DNA from: Proteocatella sp041738345
GTDB taxonomy: Bacteria > Bacillota > Clostridia > Peptostreptococcales > Filifactoraceae
Reading direction: 5' to 3'
NCBI GenBank assembly: GCA_041738345.1
Contig: JBGSPX010000035.1
Coordinates: 1-64,000, forward strand
Length of the DNA stretch: 64,000 nt
In this document: positions 17,188 to 25,616 of the stretch, in pieces
Layout: the number at the start of each line of letters is the position of its first letter
Numbering within the stretch: the first letter of the stretch is position 1
The notes under the pieces: model-generated
The model's database searches: none
What the model was told of the DNA's origin: nothing
What the model saw: the letters and a program-made list of their open reading frames with translations, nothing else
Program-made: the position numbers and the translations under genes

Positions 17188-18354
17188 ATGAACGCTGATT
17201 TCATAACAGCACTAAACCAAATAGAAGCAGAAAAAGGAATAAGTAAAGACATATTGATAGAGGCTGTTGAAAATGCACTAGTAAATGCTTATAAAAAGAA
17301 TTTTGGAGCTACTAACAATGCTAGAGTAGTTGTAAATAGAGAAACTGGAGATATAAAAGTATATACTGCAAAAACAGTAGTAAATAAAAGAGAGATAGAC
17401 CTTCTAGATGGAGAAATATCATTAGAGGGTGCGCAAGAAATAAATATGGCGTATGAAATAGGAGATATTGTAGAAGAAGAAGTTACTCCTAGAAATTTTG
17501 GGCGTGTAGCAGCTCAAACTGCAAGACAAATGGTAGTTCAAAAAATAAAAGAAGCAAGTAGAGATATAGTTTTTGAAGAATTTGCGTTAAAAGAAACTGA
17601 GATAATGGTTGGAGAGGTTGTAAGAAAAGTAAACGGACCTCAAAGATCAAATGTACTTGTAAATCTAAGCATAAGAGGGAAAAATAATCTGCTTGTTGTT
17701 ACTGAGGCCATGTTGCCATCACAAGAACAGATGCCTACGGAAGAATATGAGCTTAATGACAGAATAACTGTATATCTTATGGAAGTTAAAAAGCAAAATG
17801 GCGTGCCACAGCTTCAAGTATCAAGAAGTAATCCTGGGCTTGTAAAAAGACTATTTGAAAGAGAAGTTCCGGAAATAAGCGAAGGCATTGTTCAAATTAA
17901 ATCTATTTCAAGAGAAGCAGGTTCAAGAACTAAAATGGCAGTTTGGTCATCTGATTCAGGAATAGACCCGATTGGAGCATGTGTAGGAACAAAGGGGCAA
18001 AGAGTAGCAAATATTGTAGATGAACTAAAGGGTGAAAAAATAGATATAATTGTATACAGTGAAGACCCAGTAGAATATATTTCAAGTGCACTTAGTCCAG
18101 CAAAAGTAGTTTCTGTAGAAGCTAACTTAGAAGAAAAAACGGCTAAGGTAGTAGTTCCAGATTACCAATTGTCACTTGCAATAGGAAAAGAAGGCCAAAA
18201 TGCTAGACTTGCTGCAAAGCTTACCGGTTGGAAGATTGATATAAAGAGTGAAAGTCAATCAGCATTAGCACAAGAAAGTGCACAGCTTCTTGAAGTAGAA
18301 GATTTAGAAGAAACGCAAGAGATTTTACAAGAGACTTTAGTTGAGCAAGAATAG
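17188..18354 (+). CDS. nusA: Transcription elongation/termination factor NusA
   Basis: 388 residues. N-terminal RNA-polymerase-binding domain (about 1-125), S1 domain (about 130-200) and two KH domains: the KH1 loop is CVGTKGQRVANIV and KH2 has LAIGKEGQNARLAAKLTGW. The acidic tail after residue 355 replaces the longer C-terminal repeats of proteobacterial NusA, as is normal for Firmicutes. NusA promotes pausing and intrinsic termination. GGAGGAGA precedes the ATG. In other bacteria it feeds back on its own operon leader. Confidence 0.97.
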   Translation: MNADFITALNQIEAEKGISKDILIEAVENALVNAYKKNFGATNNARVVVNRETGDIKVYTAKTVVNKREIDLLDGEISLEGAQEINMAYEIGDIVEEEVTPRNFGRVAAQTARQMVVQKIKEASRDIVFEEFALKETEIMVGEVVRKVNGPQRSNVLVNLSIRGKNNLLVVTEAMLPSQEQMPTEEYELNDRITVYLMEVKKQNGVPQLQVSRSNPGLVKRLFEREVPEISEGIVQIKSISREAGSRTKMAVWSSDSGIDPIGACVGTKGQRVANIVDELKGEKIDIIVYSEDPVEYISSALSPAKVVSVEANLEEKTAKVVVPDYQLSLAIGKEGQNARLAAKLTGWKIDIKSESQSALAQESAQLLEVEDLEETQEILQETLVEQE

Positions 18355-18371
18355 TAATAAGGAGGTGTAGC

Positions 18372-18650
18372 GTGTCAAAACCAGTAAAACCTAAGAAAAT
18401 ACCTCAAAGAAAATGTATAGTATGTACAGATAGAAGTGATAAGAAAAAATTAATAAGAATAGTAAAAAATAAGGAAGGTCAGATATTTGTAGACCCTACA
18501 GGAAAAGCTAATGGTAGAGGCGCATATATATGCCAAAGTATGGAGTGTATGGAAAAAGCAATAAAAACACATGCACTGGAGAAAAGCTTCAAAGTAGCTA
18601 TTCCTAGCGAAGTATATGATCGTCTAAAAGAGGAGCTGATAAAAGCTTGA
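18372..18650 (+). CDS. rnpM: RNase P modulator RnpM (YlxR)
   Basis: 92 residues, GTG start with AAGGAGGTG at 18359-18367. It has RKCIVCTDRSDKKKLIRIVK and DPTGKANGRGAYIC, the YlxR fold with the conserved GRGAY motif and paired cysteines. YlxR has been characterised as an RNA-binding protein that modulates RNase P in Firmicutes. It overlaps the ylxQ start (TTGA) and shows the conserved nusA-ylxR-ylxQ-infB order. Confidence 0.93.
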   Translation: MSKPVKPKKIPQRKCIVCTDRSDKKKLIRIVKNKEGQIFVDPTGKANGRGAYICQSMECMEKAIKTHALEKSFKVAIPSEVYDRLKEELIKA

Positions 18651-18985
18651 AACAAAAAATAATGACAATGCTTGGATTTGCAAAAAAATCAGGCAAAATA
18701 ACTTCAGGAGAGGGAATAACTCTAGAAAACCTGAAAAATGGTAGAGTGAGATTAGTTGTGCTTGCAACTGATGCTTCATTAAACACTGCCAAGAGGATAA
18801 AAGATAAATCAAGCTATAGAAATATCCAAGTAGTAGAATGCCTGGACAGATATGAAATAGGCAAAGCTATAGGAATTGATGAAAGAGTAGTAGTAGGGAT
18901 AACCGATAAAGGCTTTGCAGACAGTATCAAAAAAATAGTTGGAGGTGAGCAACATGGAAAAGATACGAATACACAAATTGGCTAA
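18647..18985 (+). CDS. ylxQ: L7Ae/L30e-family K-turn-binding protein (YlxQ)
   Basis: 112 residues, TTG start inside the rnpM stop. LGFAKKSGKITSGEGIT and RLVVLATDASLNTAKRI are typical of the ribosomal L7Ae-like family, small RNA-binding proteins that recognise kink-turns. The biological target in Firmicutes is not settled. The last 32 bp overlap the start of infB in another frame. Confidence 0.9.
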   Translation: MKQKIMTMLGFAKKSGKITSGEGITLENLKNGRVRLVVLATDASLNTAKRIKDKSSYRNIQVVECLDRYEIGKAIGIDERVVVGITDKGFADSIKKIVGGEQHGKDTNTQIG

Positions 18986-21800
18986 AGATTTGGGACTGCC
19001 AACAAAAGAATTGATAGATATGCTAAGCAAGGTAGGATTTAAGATAGATAGTCATATGGCGGCGGTTACAGAACAAGAAGCGCAGCAGATGATGAAAAAA
19101 TTATCTACGATAAAGGTGAAACCTAGTGAGTCGAAAAAAGAAGAAGTAGTAGCAGGAAAAGCTTCAAGTGGTATTGTAGAATCGAAAAAGGAAGAAGAGA
19201 CCAAAAAGGACGATATGGATAATAAAACAAACACACAAATAAATAATGATACTCCGAAAACGGAAAATGAGCAACCAAGTAGTGATAGTGCAAAAACAGA
19301 AAAAGCACCTAATGCGCCAATAGAAAAAGCACCTAATGCACCAAGTAATAGCGAAGAAAGAAAGCCGTACCAAGGCAATAACACAGGCGAAAGAAAACCA
19401 TACCAAGGTAATAACACAGGTGAGAGAAAACCGTACCAAGGTAATAACACAGGCGAAAGAAAACCGTACCAAGGTAATAACACAGGCGAAAGAAAGCCAT
19501 ACCAAGGTAGCAATACGGGCGAAAGAAAGCCATACCAAGGAACTAATACAGGTGAGAGAAAACCATACCAAGGTAGTAATACGGGCGAAAGAAAGCCATA
19601 CCAAGGTAGCAATACAGGCGAAAGAAAACCATACCAAGGTAGTAATACAGGTGAAAGAAAACCATACCAAGGTAGCAATACGGGCGAGAGAAAACCGTAT
19701 CAAGGTAATAACACGGGCGAGAGAAAACCGTATCAAGGTAATAACACAGGCGAAAGAAAAGATTTTAGAAAAGACTCAAAACGTGAAGGTAAGGAAGATT
19801 TAACAAAAGAAGAACTACTAATTGAGATCAAAAAAGAAGAAAAAAGAAAAGAACTTAAAAAGATAGAGGAACTAAAAAAAGTAAAAGATAAAACTAAAAA
19901 AGAAAACAAATTTGCTACAGGTGAAATAAAATATGAGAAGCGTGATTTAACAAAGAAAACTCATGGAAAGAAAAAAAGAAGAGAAAAAACAGATAGCGTA
20001 GTAGAAGAAGTTGAAATAGTACCAGTAGAGGGAAGTGCGGCAGATGGCATAATTTCAATGGGAGAAACTATTGTTGTAGGCGAATTTGCTAAAGCTCTAA
20101 ACGTACAAGCATCAGATGTAATTATGAAACTGGTAAAACTTGGACTAATGGCTAGTATAAACCAAGAAATAAAGTTTGAAACTGCAGAAAAAGTAGCAGA
20201 AGAATACGATGTAATCCTTATGAAGCAAGAAGTTGAGGAAGAGCCTCAAGACCTTGTAGATATAGAAATTGCAGAAGACAAAGAAGAAGATTTAAAACCG
20301 AGAGCACCTATTGTAACTGTTATGGGACACGTTGACCATGGTAAAACTACACTTCTAGATACGATAAGAAACACAGGCGTAGCAGAAAGAGAAGCCGGCG
20401 GAATAACTCAGCATATAGGAGCATCAGAAGTAATTGTAAAAGGGCAAAAAATAGTGTTCTTAGATACTCCAGGCCATGAGGCGTTTACTGAAATGAGAGC
20501 CAGAGGAGCTAAAGTTACAGACATTGCAATAATAGTTGTTGCAGCAGATGATGGAATAATGCCTCAAACAGTAGAAGCAATAAATCACGTAAAGGCAGCT
20601 GGAGTACCACTTATAATTGCTATCAATAAAGTAGATAAGCCAACAGCAAACATAGAAAAAGTAAGACAAGAACTTTCAGGACATGGACTACTTGTAGAAG
20701 CTTGGGGTGGGGAAGTAATAGATTGTCCAGTTTCAGCAAAATCAGGAGAAGGAATAGAAAATCTACTTCAAATGGTATTACTTGTATCAGAACTAGAAGA
20801 ACTAAAAGCAAATCCTAATAGAGAAGCTGTGGGTTGGGTAATAGAATCTAACCTTGATAAAGGAAGAGGAGCTGTAGCTACAGTACTTGTACTAAATGGA
20901 ACTCTAAAAGTTGGAGATTCAGTAGTAGCAGGTTCTTCGTATGGTAGAGTAAGAGCTATGATAAACTCTAAGGGAAATCGTACTGGAAAAGTAGGCCCAT
21001 CAACAGCAGTGGAAATTTTAGGACTGAATGAAGTGCCAAATGCAGGAGATCAGTTTGTTGTAGTGGATAACGAAAAGCAAGCAAGAGTAATAGCTGAAAA
21101 ACGTAGAGATAAGATAAGAGAAGATTATATGAAAGCTACTTCAAAAATCCATCTTGAAGATTTATTCTCTCAAATGCAACAAGGCTCAATGAAAGAACTT
21201 AACCTTATAGTTAAAGCGGACGTACAAGGTTCAATAGAAGCACTTAGAGGCTCATTAGAGAAAATAAGTAATGAAGAAGTATTAGTAAGCGTAATTCACT
21301 CTGGCGTAGGAGCTATAACAGAATCAGATGTTATGCTAGCTACGGCTTCAAACGGAATAATAATAGGTTTCAATGTTAGACCGTCACCTGGAGCTACTAT
21401 TATTGCATCAAGAGAGCAAGTAGATATAAGAACATACTCTATAATCTATCAAGCTATAGAAGAAATAGAAACTGCTATGAAGGGAATGCTTGATCCTGAA
21501 TTTGTAGAAGAACAACAAGGGCTTGCTGAAGTTAGAGAAGTATTCAAAGTTCCAGGAGCTGGAATGGCAGCAGGTTGTTATGTTACTAAAGGTAAGATAG
21601 AAAGAAAATCAAAAGTAAGACTTATAAGAGACGGAATCGTTATATACGATGGAGAAATAAACTCTCTTAGAAGATTTAGAGATGAAGTTAAAGAAGTGGC
21701 AACTGGATATGAATGTGGAGTAAGCTTGGAAAAATATAGCGATATAAAACAAGGCGATGTAATAGAAGCTTATTTCATGAAAGAAGTTAAGAGAAAATAA
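18954..21800 (+). CDS. infB: Translation initiation factor IF-2
   Basis: 948 residues from ATG 18954, chosen because GGAGGTGA at 18941-18948 precedes it. The N-terminus has an IF2_N helix domain (IRIHKLAKDLGLPTKELI), then a long charged linker that includes twelve copies of an 11-residue repeat, then a second IF2_N domain. The GTPase follows: GHVDHGKTT near residue 457, DTPGHE near 505 and NKVD near 560. Domains II-IV are complete to the end. IF-2 delivers initiator tRNA to the 30S subunit. The repeat-containing linker is the odd feature. Confidence 0.97.
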   Translation: MEKIRIHKLAKDLGLPTKELIDMLSKVGFKIDSHMAAVTEQEAQQMMKKLSTIKVKPSESKKEEVVAGKASSGIVESKKEEETKKDDMDNKTNTQINNDTPKTENEQPSSDSAKTEKAPNAPIEKAPNAPSNSEERKPYQGNNTGERKPYQGNNTGERKPYQGNNTGERKPYQGNNTGERKPYQGSNTGERKPYQGTNTGERKPYQGSNTGERKPYQGSNTGERKPYQGSNTGERKPYQGSNTGERKPYQGNNTGERKPYQGNNTGERKDFRKDSKREGKEDLTKEELLIEIKKEEKRKELKKIEELKKVKDKTKKENKFATGEIKYEKRDLTKKTHGKKKRREKTDSVVEEVEIVPVEGSAADGIISMGETIVVGEFAKALNVQASDVIMKLVKLGLMASINQEIKFETAEKVAEEYDVILMKQEVEEEPQDLVDIEIAEDKEEDLKPRAPIVTVMGHVDHGKTTLLDTIRNTGVAEREAGGITQHIGASEVIVKGQKIVFLDTPGHEAFTEMRARGAKVTDIAIIVVAADDGIMPQTVEAINHVKAAGVPLIIAINKVDKPTANIEKVRQELSGHGLLVEAWGGEVIDCPVSAKSGEGIENLLQMVLLVSELEELKANPNREAVGWVIESNLDKGRGAVATVLVLNGTLKVGDSVVAGSSYGRVRAMINSKGNRTGKVGPSTAVEILGLNEVPNAGDQFVVVDNEKQARVIAEKRRDKIREDYMKATSKIHLEDLFSQMQQGSMKELNLIVKADVQGSIEALRGSLEKISNEEVLVSVIHSGVGAITESDVMLATASNGIIIGFNVRPSPGATIIASREQVDIRTYSIIYQAIEEIETAMKGMLDPEFVEEQQGLAEVREVFKVPGAGMAAGCYVTKGKIERKSKVRLIRDGIVIYDGEINSLRRFRDEVKEVATGYECGVSLEKYSDIKQGDVIEAYFMKEVKRK
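19354..19758 (+). repeat. 33-bp tandem repeat array inside infB
   Basis: Twelve in-frame copies of a 33-bp unit encode GERKPYQG followed by NNT, SNT or TNT. Copies differ only at a few mostly third-codon positions and at the first residue of the last triplet. The unit stays open in other frames, which produces long spurious antisense frames. Confidence 0.95.
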
Positions 21801-21817
21801 GAAACTTAGGTGATAAT

Positions 21818-22213
21818 ATGTCATACGCAAGAACAAGAAGAATCGGCGAAGAAATAAAAAAAATAATTGGAAAAATGCTATTTGAAGGGCAGATAAAAGA
21901 CACTAAAATAAGTCAGTCGAGATCGCTTATATCAGTTACAGGTGTAGAGGTAGTAAGAGATTTAAGATATGCATATGTGTATATAAGTGTGCTTGGAAAC
22001 GATAAAGATAGCGTAATGGAAGGTCTTAAGCGTTCAGCTGGATTTGTAAGAAGAGAAGTTGGTAAACAAGTCGACATCCGTTACATTCCAGAGATTGTGT
22101 TTAAAGTAGATGATTCCATCGAAAGAGGAGCGTATATGAATAAACTCATAAACGACTTATCTCCACGAAAAGAAGAAAAAGAAATTGATGATGAAATTGA
22201 TGATGAAGAATAA
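21818..22213 (+). CDS. rbfA: Ribosome-binding factor A
   Basis: 131 residues. The KH-like fold is shown by RTRRIGEEIKKIIGKML at the start, DLRYAYVYISVLG in the middle and RYIPEIVFKVDDSIERGAYM near the end. RbfA binds immature 30S particles and helps 16S 5'-end processing. The tail is acidic (EEKEIDDEIDDEE). It follows infB by 17 bp, the usual order. Confidence 0.95.
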   Translation: MSYARTRRIGEEIKKIIGKMLFEGQIKDTKISQSRSLISVTGVEVVRDLRYAYVYISVLGNDKDSVMEGLKRSAGFVRREVGKQVDIRYIPEIVFKVDDSIERGAYMNKLINDLSPRKEEKEIDDEIDDEE

Positions 22214-22221
22214 AAATTAAC

Positions 22222-22255
22222 TCAAAGCTCCCCTATGAAAATAAGGGAGCTTTGA
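22222..22255 (+). repeat. Hairpin between rbfA and nrnA
   Basis: TCAAAGCTCCC pairs perfectly with GGGAGCTTTGA (11 bp, 12-nt loop). There is no T tract, so processing or partial termination is more likely than a full terminator. Confidence 0.6.
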
Positions 22256-22274
22256 TAGAATAGAGAGCTAAAAT

Positions 22275-23285
22275 ATGGATAATATAAACCAATTTGAATT
22301 TTTAAAAGAGATATTTGAAAATGAGAAATATTTTATAGTTACTTCCCATACAGCTCCGGATGGGGACAATGTGGGTTCGTCGGTAGCGGTAACACAATAT
22401 CTTAGGGAAATGCATAAAAAAGCATATCATGTAATAGATGATAGCATTCCAGATAATCTATATTTCTTACTTGAAGGGCATAAGCTTTTTACAAGTGAGC
22501 AATTCTTAGAAATTGAAAAATATGATTGCTTAATTAAAAGTAAAGATTATGTATTAATTGTATTAGATACAGCGGATCGTGATAGAATTTGTATATCAAA
22601 TGAGTTTATAGAAAATGCTAAGTATATAGTTAATATAGATCATCATGTATCAAATACTAGATATGGAAAAATAAATCATATAGAGCCTGAGATAAGTTCA
22701 ACTTGTGAACTTGTGTGTAAAATACTTAGAAATATTGATGAGAAAAAAGTAACTGCAAAAATATCAACTGCTCTTTATACAGGGATATCAACTGATACAG
22801 GGAATTTTTTGTTTGATTCTGTAGATGCGTATACTTTTGAGTGCGCAAGTTTTCTTACAAAACAGGGAGCAGATAGAGATAGAGTCGCAAATAGAATATA
22901 TCAAAGTACAACATATAACTATTTGAAATTGACTAAAGAATCTTTAGAAACGCTAGAACTTCATGATAACATAGGCCTAATGCTTCTTAGCGTAGAAATG
23001 CTTGAAAAAAACGGTGTAGATTACAAAGACACAGACCCATTAGTTCAAAATGTTATAAATATAGATGGCGTAAGAGTTGGAATTTTGATAAAAGAGCGTA
23101 GTGAAAACCTATATAAAATTTCATTTAGATCAAAAGATAGCACTAATGTATGTGAAATAGCTCAAAAATTTGGTGGCGGAGGTCACAAAAGAGCAGCAGG
23201 ATGCACGATATATGCAGACTTAGAAACAGTTAAAAAGAAGGTATTAGAAGCTACAAAGGAGCAGATATGTATAACGGATTTATAA
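22275..23285 (+). CDS. nrnA: DHH/DHHA1 phosphoesterase (oligoribonuclease NrnA)
   Basis: 336 residues. The DHH domain has SHTAPDGDNVGSS (metal-binding Asp residues), VLDTAD and IDHHVSNTRYG with the DHH motif near residue 123. The DHHA1 domain ends in FGGGGHKRAAGC, the nucleotide-binding loop. NrnA degrades short RNA oligomers and dephosphorylates 3',5'-phosphoadenosine. Placement between rbfA and truB is conserved in Firmicutes. Its last 19 bp overlap truB. Confidence 0.94.
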   Translation: MDNINQFEFLKEIFENEKYFIVTSHTAPDGDNVGSSVAVTQYLREMHKKAYHVIDDSIPDNLYFLLEGHKLFTSEQFLEIEKYDCLIKSKDYVLIVLDTADRDRICISNEFIENAKYIVNIDHHVSNTRYGKINHIEPEISSTCELVCKILRNIDEKKVTAKISTALYTGISTDTGNFLFDSVDAYTFECASFLTKQGADRDRVANRIYQSTTYNYLKLTKESLETLELHDNIGLMLLSVEMLEKNGVDYKDTDPLVQNVINIDGVRVGILIKERSENLYKISFRSKDSTNVCEIAQKFGGGGHKRAAGCTIYADLETVKKKVLEATKEQICITDL

Positions 23286-24193
23286 ATGTGCTTAAACCTA
23301 CAGGAATGACATCGAATGATATAGTTGGAAAACTAAAATACTTTGCTAAAAAATATAGTGGTGAAAAACTTAAGTTCGGTCATACTGGAACGCTAGATCC
23401 AAATGCAGCGGGCGTTATGCTTGTATGTGTAGGGAGAGGCACTAAATTTAGCCAATATGTAACTGAAAAAAAGAAAACGTATATAGGGATTATAAATCTT
23501 GGGCAAACGACAGATACTGTAGACACTTACGGAATTGTAGAAGAGGCAAGAGAAACATCACTAAAAACAGAAGAAGAAATAGAAGCTATCTTTAAAACCT
23601 ATCTAGGAAAATCAAAACAGATTCCACCTAAATATAGCGCTATAAAAATAAATGGACAAAAATTATATGACCTTGCAAGACAGGGAAAAGAAATACCTGA
23701 AATAAAATCAAGAGATATAGAAATTTTTGGAATAAGTCTTTTGGAATATAATCATCCTAATATAACCTTTGAAGTAGAATGTTCATCAGGTACTTATATC
23801 AGAAGTTTAGCAAAGGATATAGGCTCTGATTTAGGAGAATTAGCTCATCTGGGATTACTTATTCGAAATAAAGTCGATAATTTTAGTATAGATGAAAGCT
23901 ATACTTTAGAGCAGTTAGAGTGTTTGATGAAAGAAGGAATTTTCAAAGAGGCAGTTATGGAGATTGATTATGTATTAGATAGATTTCCAAAGCTTATAAT
24001 AATAAATAGTGCAGAAAAAGCGTATCTTAATGGATTAGCTTTAGCTCAAGATAGAATACAGACAAAAATAAAAAAAGATATATCAAATTTAAAGCAAAAG
24101 GTATATAATGAGAATGGACAATTTTTAGGAATAGGCACTTTAAGCCTTGATGAAAATCAAAATTATATTTTAAAATCAGAAACACAAAGATAA
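23267..24193 (+). CDS. truB: tRNA pseudouridine(55) synthase
   Basis: 308 residues. The N-terminus NGFINVLKPTGMTSND and the catalytic motif HTGTLDPNAAGVM (Asp near residue 45) are those of TruB, which makes pseudouridine 55 in the T-loop of tRNAs. CSSGTYIRSLAKDIG is the second family motif. CAAAGGAG inside the end of nrnA gives the ribosome site. It is coupled with nrnA and followed after 6 bp by ribF. Confidence 0.96.
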   Translation: MYNGFINVLKPTGMTSNDIVGKLKYFAKKYSGEKLKFGHTGTLDPNAAGVMLVCVGRGTKFSQYVTEKKKTYIGIINLGQTTDTVDTYGIVEEARETSLKTEEEIEAIFKTYLGKSKQIPPKYSAIKINGQKLYDLARQGKEIPEIKSRDIEIFGISLLEYNHPNITFEVECSSGTYIRSLAKDIGSDLGELAHLGLLIRNKVDNFSIDESYTLEQLECLMKEGIFKEAVMEIDYVLDRFPKLIIINSAEKAYLNGLALAQDRIQTKIKKDISNLKQKVYNENGQFLGIGTLSLDENQNYILKSETQR

Positions 24194-24199
24194 AGGAAT

Positions 24200-25123
24200 A
24201 TGGATAAAATGACATTCTTAGAATATATAGAAACGATAAGGACAAATGGACAAACAGTAGTAACCATTGGGAATTTTGACGGCCTTCATTTAGGACATAT
24301 GGAACTCATAAATAAAGCGGTATCAATTGGTAGAACATATAATCTTGAAAGTATTGCGTTCACTTATGATATTCATCCACTTAGTTATCTCTATTCAAAA
24401 TCAGTTCATCTTTTAATGAGTAATGAAGACAAAGAAGAAATTTTATTATCTAAAGGAATAGATAGAGTGCTACATGTACCATTTGATGAAGAAATAAGAA
24501 ATATGACAAGTCAAGAATTTTGCGATGTAGTGCTTATAGAAAAATTAAAAACAAAACACCTAGTTATGGGTGCAGATGCGAAATTTGGAAAAGAAAAGCA
24601 AGATATATATCATATAAAAGAATACTGCGAACAAAAAGGAATTGAAGTGCATATAATTCCACTACTTGTTATGGATGAAAAACGAATTTCAAGCTCAACT
24701 ATAAGAAAACTTGTGGAACATGGAGATATAGAAAAAGCTAATAAATATTTAGGTAGATATTTTTCTGTAGAAGGCATTGTAGTGCACGGAAAAAAACTGG
24801 GAAGAAAAATCGGATATCCTACTGCAAATCTAATGATAGAAGGCGATAAAGCAGTGCCAGCTAAAGGGGTTTATGAAACCATTGTAGATATAGACGGAAA
24901 AACTTATAGAGGAGCTACAAATGTAGGTACAAATCCAACGGTAGGAGACAAATCACTTAGGGTGGAGACCTATGTAATAGATTTCAACGAAGAGTTGTAT
25001 GGGAAACATATAAAGGTGAGTTTTACTAGAAAACTAAGAGATGAAATTAAGTTCAGCAGCATAGAAAAACTTATAGCACAGATGCAAAAAGATGTCGAAA
25101 ACATTTTAGAAAATACGATTTAA
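24200..25123 (+). CDS. ribF: Bifunctional riboflavin kinase / FAD synthetase
   Basis: 307 residues. The N-terminal adenylyltransferase has TIGNFDGLHLGHMEL and SSSTIRKLVEHGDI; the C-terminal flavokinase domain (from about 185) has GRKIGYPTANL and GATNVGTNPTVG, then RVETYVIDFN. It converts riboflavin to FMN and FAD. An alternative start at the second Met (position 24209) is possible. The position between truB and rpsO is conserved. Confidence 0.95.
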   Translation: MDKMTFLEYIETIRTNGQTVVTIGNFDGLHLGHMELINKAVSIGRTYNLESIAFTYDIHPLSYLYSKSVHLLMSNEDKEEILLSKGIDRVLHVPFDEEIRNMTSQEFCDVVLIEKLKTKHLVMGADAKFGKEKQDIYHIKEYCEQKGIEVHIIPLLVMDEKRISSSTIRKLVEHGDIEKANKYLGRYFSVEGIVVHGKKLGRKIGYPTANLMIEGDKAVPAKGVYETIVDIDGKTYRGATNVGTNPTVGDKSLRVETYVIDFNEELYGKHIKVSFTRKLRDEIKFSSIEKLIAQMQKDVENILENTI

Positions 25124-25128
25124 AATAG

Positions 25129-25157
25129 TTTACGAAAATACGGTGATGTGGTATAAT
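25129..25157 (+). promoter_or_regulatory. Promoter of rpsO
   Basis: TTTACG at 25129-25134, 17-bp spacer, TATAAT at 25152-25157 with TGG extending the -10. Transcription would start near 25164. Confidence 0.65.
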
Positions 25158-25163
25158 TATAAA

Positions 25164-25220
25164 GGTTGATTTTGCCTGAAACTAGGACTAACGACACTCC
25201 GACGTCAGCCTTGGTCAAGG
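25164..25220 (+). promoter_or_regulatory. Structured rpsO leader, candidate S15 autoregulatory element
   Basis: GGTTGA 25164-25169 can pair with TCAGCC 25205-25210 (one G-U) around a CCT/AGG hairpin and an ACG/CGT hairpin, giving a three-way junction. CCTTG/CAAGG at 25209-25220 competes with the outer helix. S15 is known to bind three-way junctions in its own leaders in several phyla; here it is inferred. Confidence 0.4.
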
Positions 25221-25259
25221 ACATGATTAATAATATAAAAAATAAGAGGAGAAAAGAAA

Positions 25260-25523
25260 ATGACTAAAGTACAAAAAGAACAAATAATCAAAGAATATGC
25301 AATTCATGAAGGAGATACAGGATCTCCAGAGGTTCAAATCGCTATATTAACTTACAGAATAAATGAGTTAAACGAGCATCTTGGCATACACAAAAAAGAC
25401 CACCACTCAAGAAGAGGTCTTTTAAAGATGGTAGGAAGCAGAAGAAACCTTCAAAAATATCTAAAAGAAAAAGATCTTACTAGATACAATACACTAATTG
25501 CAAAATTAGGATTAAGAAAGTAA
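25260..25523 (+). CDS. rpsO: 30S ribosomal protein S15
   Basis: 87 residues. EGDTGSPEVQIAILTYRINELNEHL is cut here to its key part SPEVQIAILT, followed by HKKDHHSRRGLLKMVGSRR, the uS15 core that binds the 16S central-domain three-way junction. AGAGGAGAAA precedes the ATG. It has its own promoter, leader and terminator, and pnp follows. Confidence 0.97.
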   Translation: MTKVQKEQIIKEYAIHEGDTGSPEVQIAILTYRINELNEHLGIHKKDHHSRRGLLKMVGSRRNLQKYLKEKDLTRYNTLIAKLGLRK

Positions 25524-25531
25524 TAAGAAAT

Positions 25532-25560
25532 AAAGAGCGGGAGAAAACCGCTCTTTTTCT
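25532..25560 (+). terminator. Terminator after rpsO
   Basis: AAAGAGCGG and CCGCTCTTT with a 7-nt loop, then TTCT. The arrangement rpsO-terminator-pnp allows partial read-through. Confidence 0.85.
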
Positions 25561-25616
25561 ATAAATAAAAGTGAAACAAATATCACAGAAGTGTAAGTTA
25601 TAAAACGGAGGTATCA

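Noticed and set aside
19052..19736. Long antisense frames (about 200 and 190 codons) opposite infB
   Set aside because: They are produced by the 33-bp repeat, which is free of stops in several frames; the infB frame has the known domains.
19354..19758. CRISPR-like array
   Set aside because: Units are contiguous and coding, without unique spacers, and lie inside infB.
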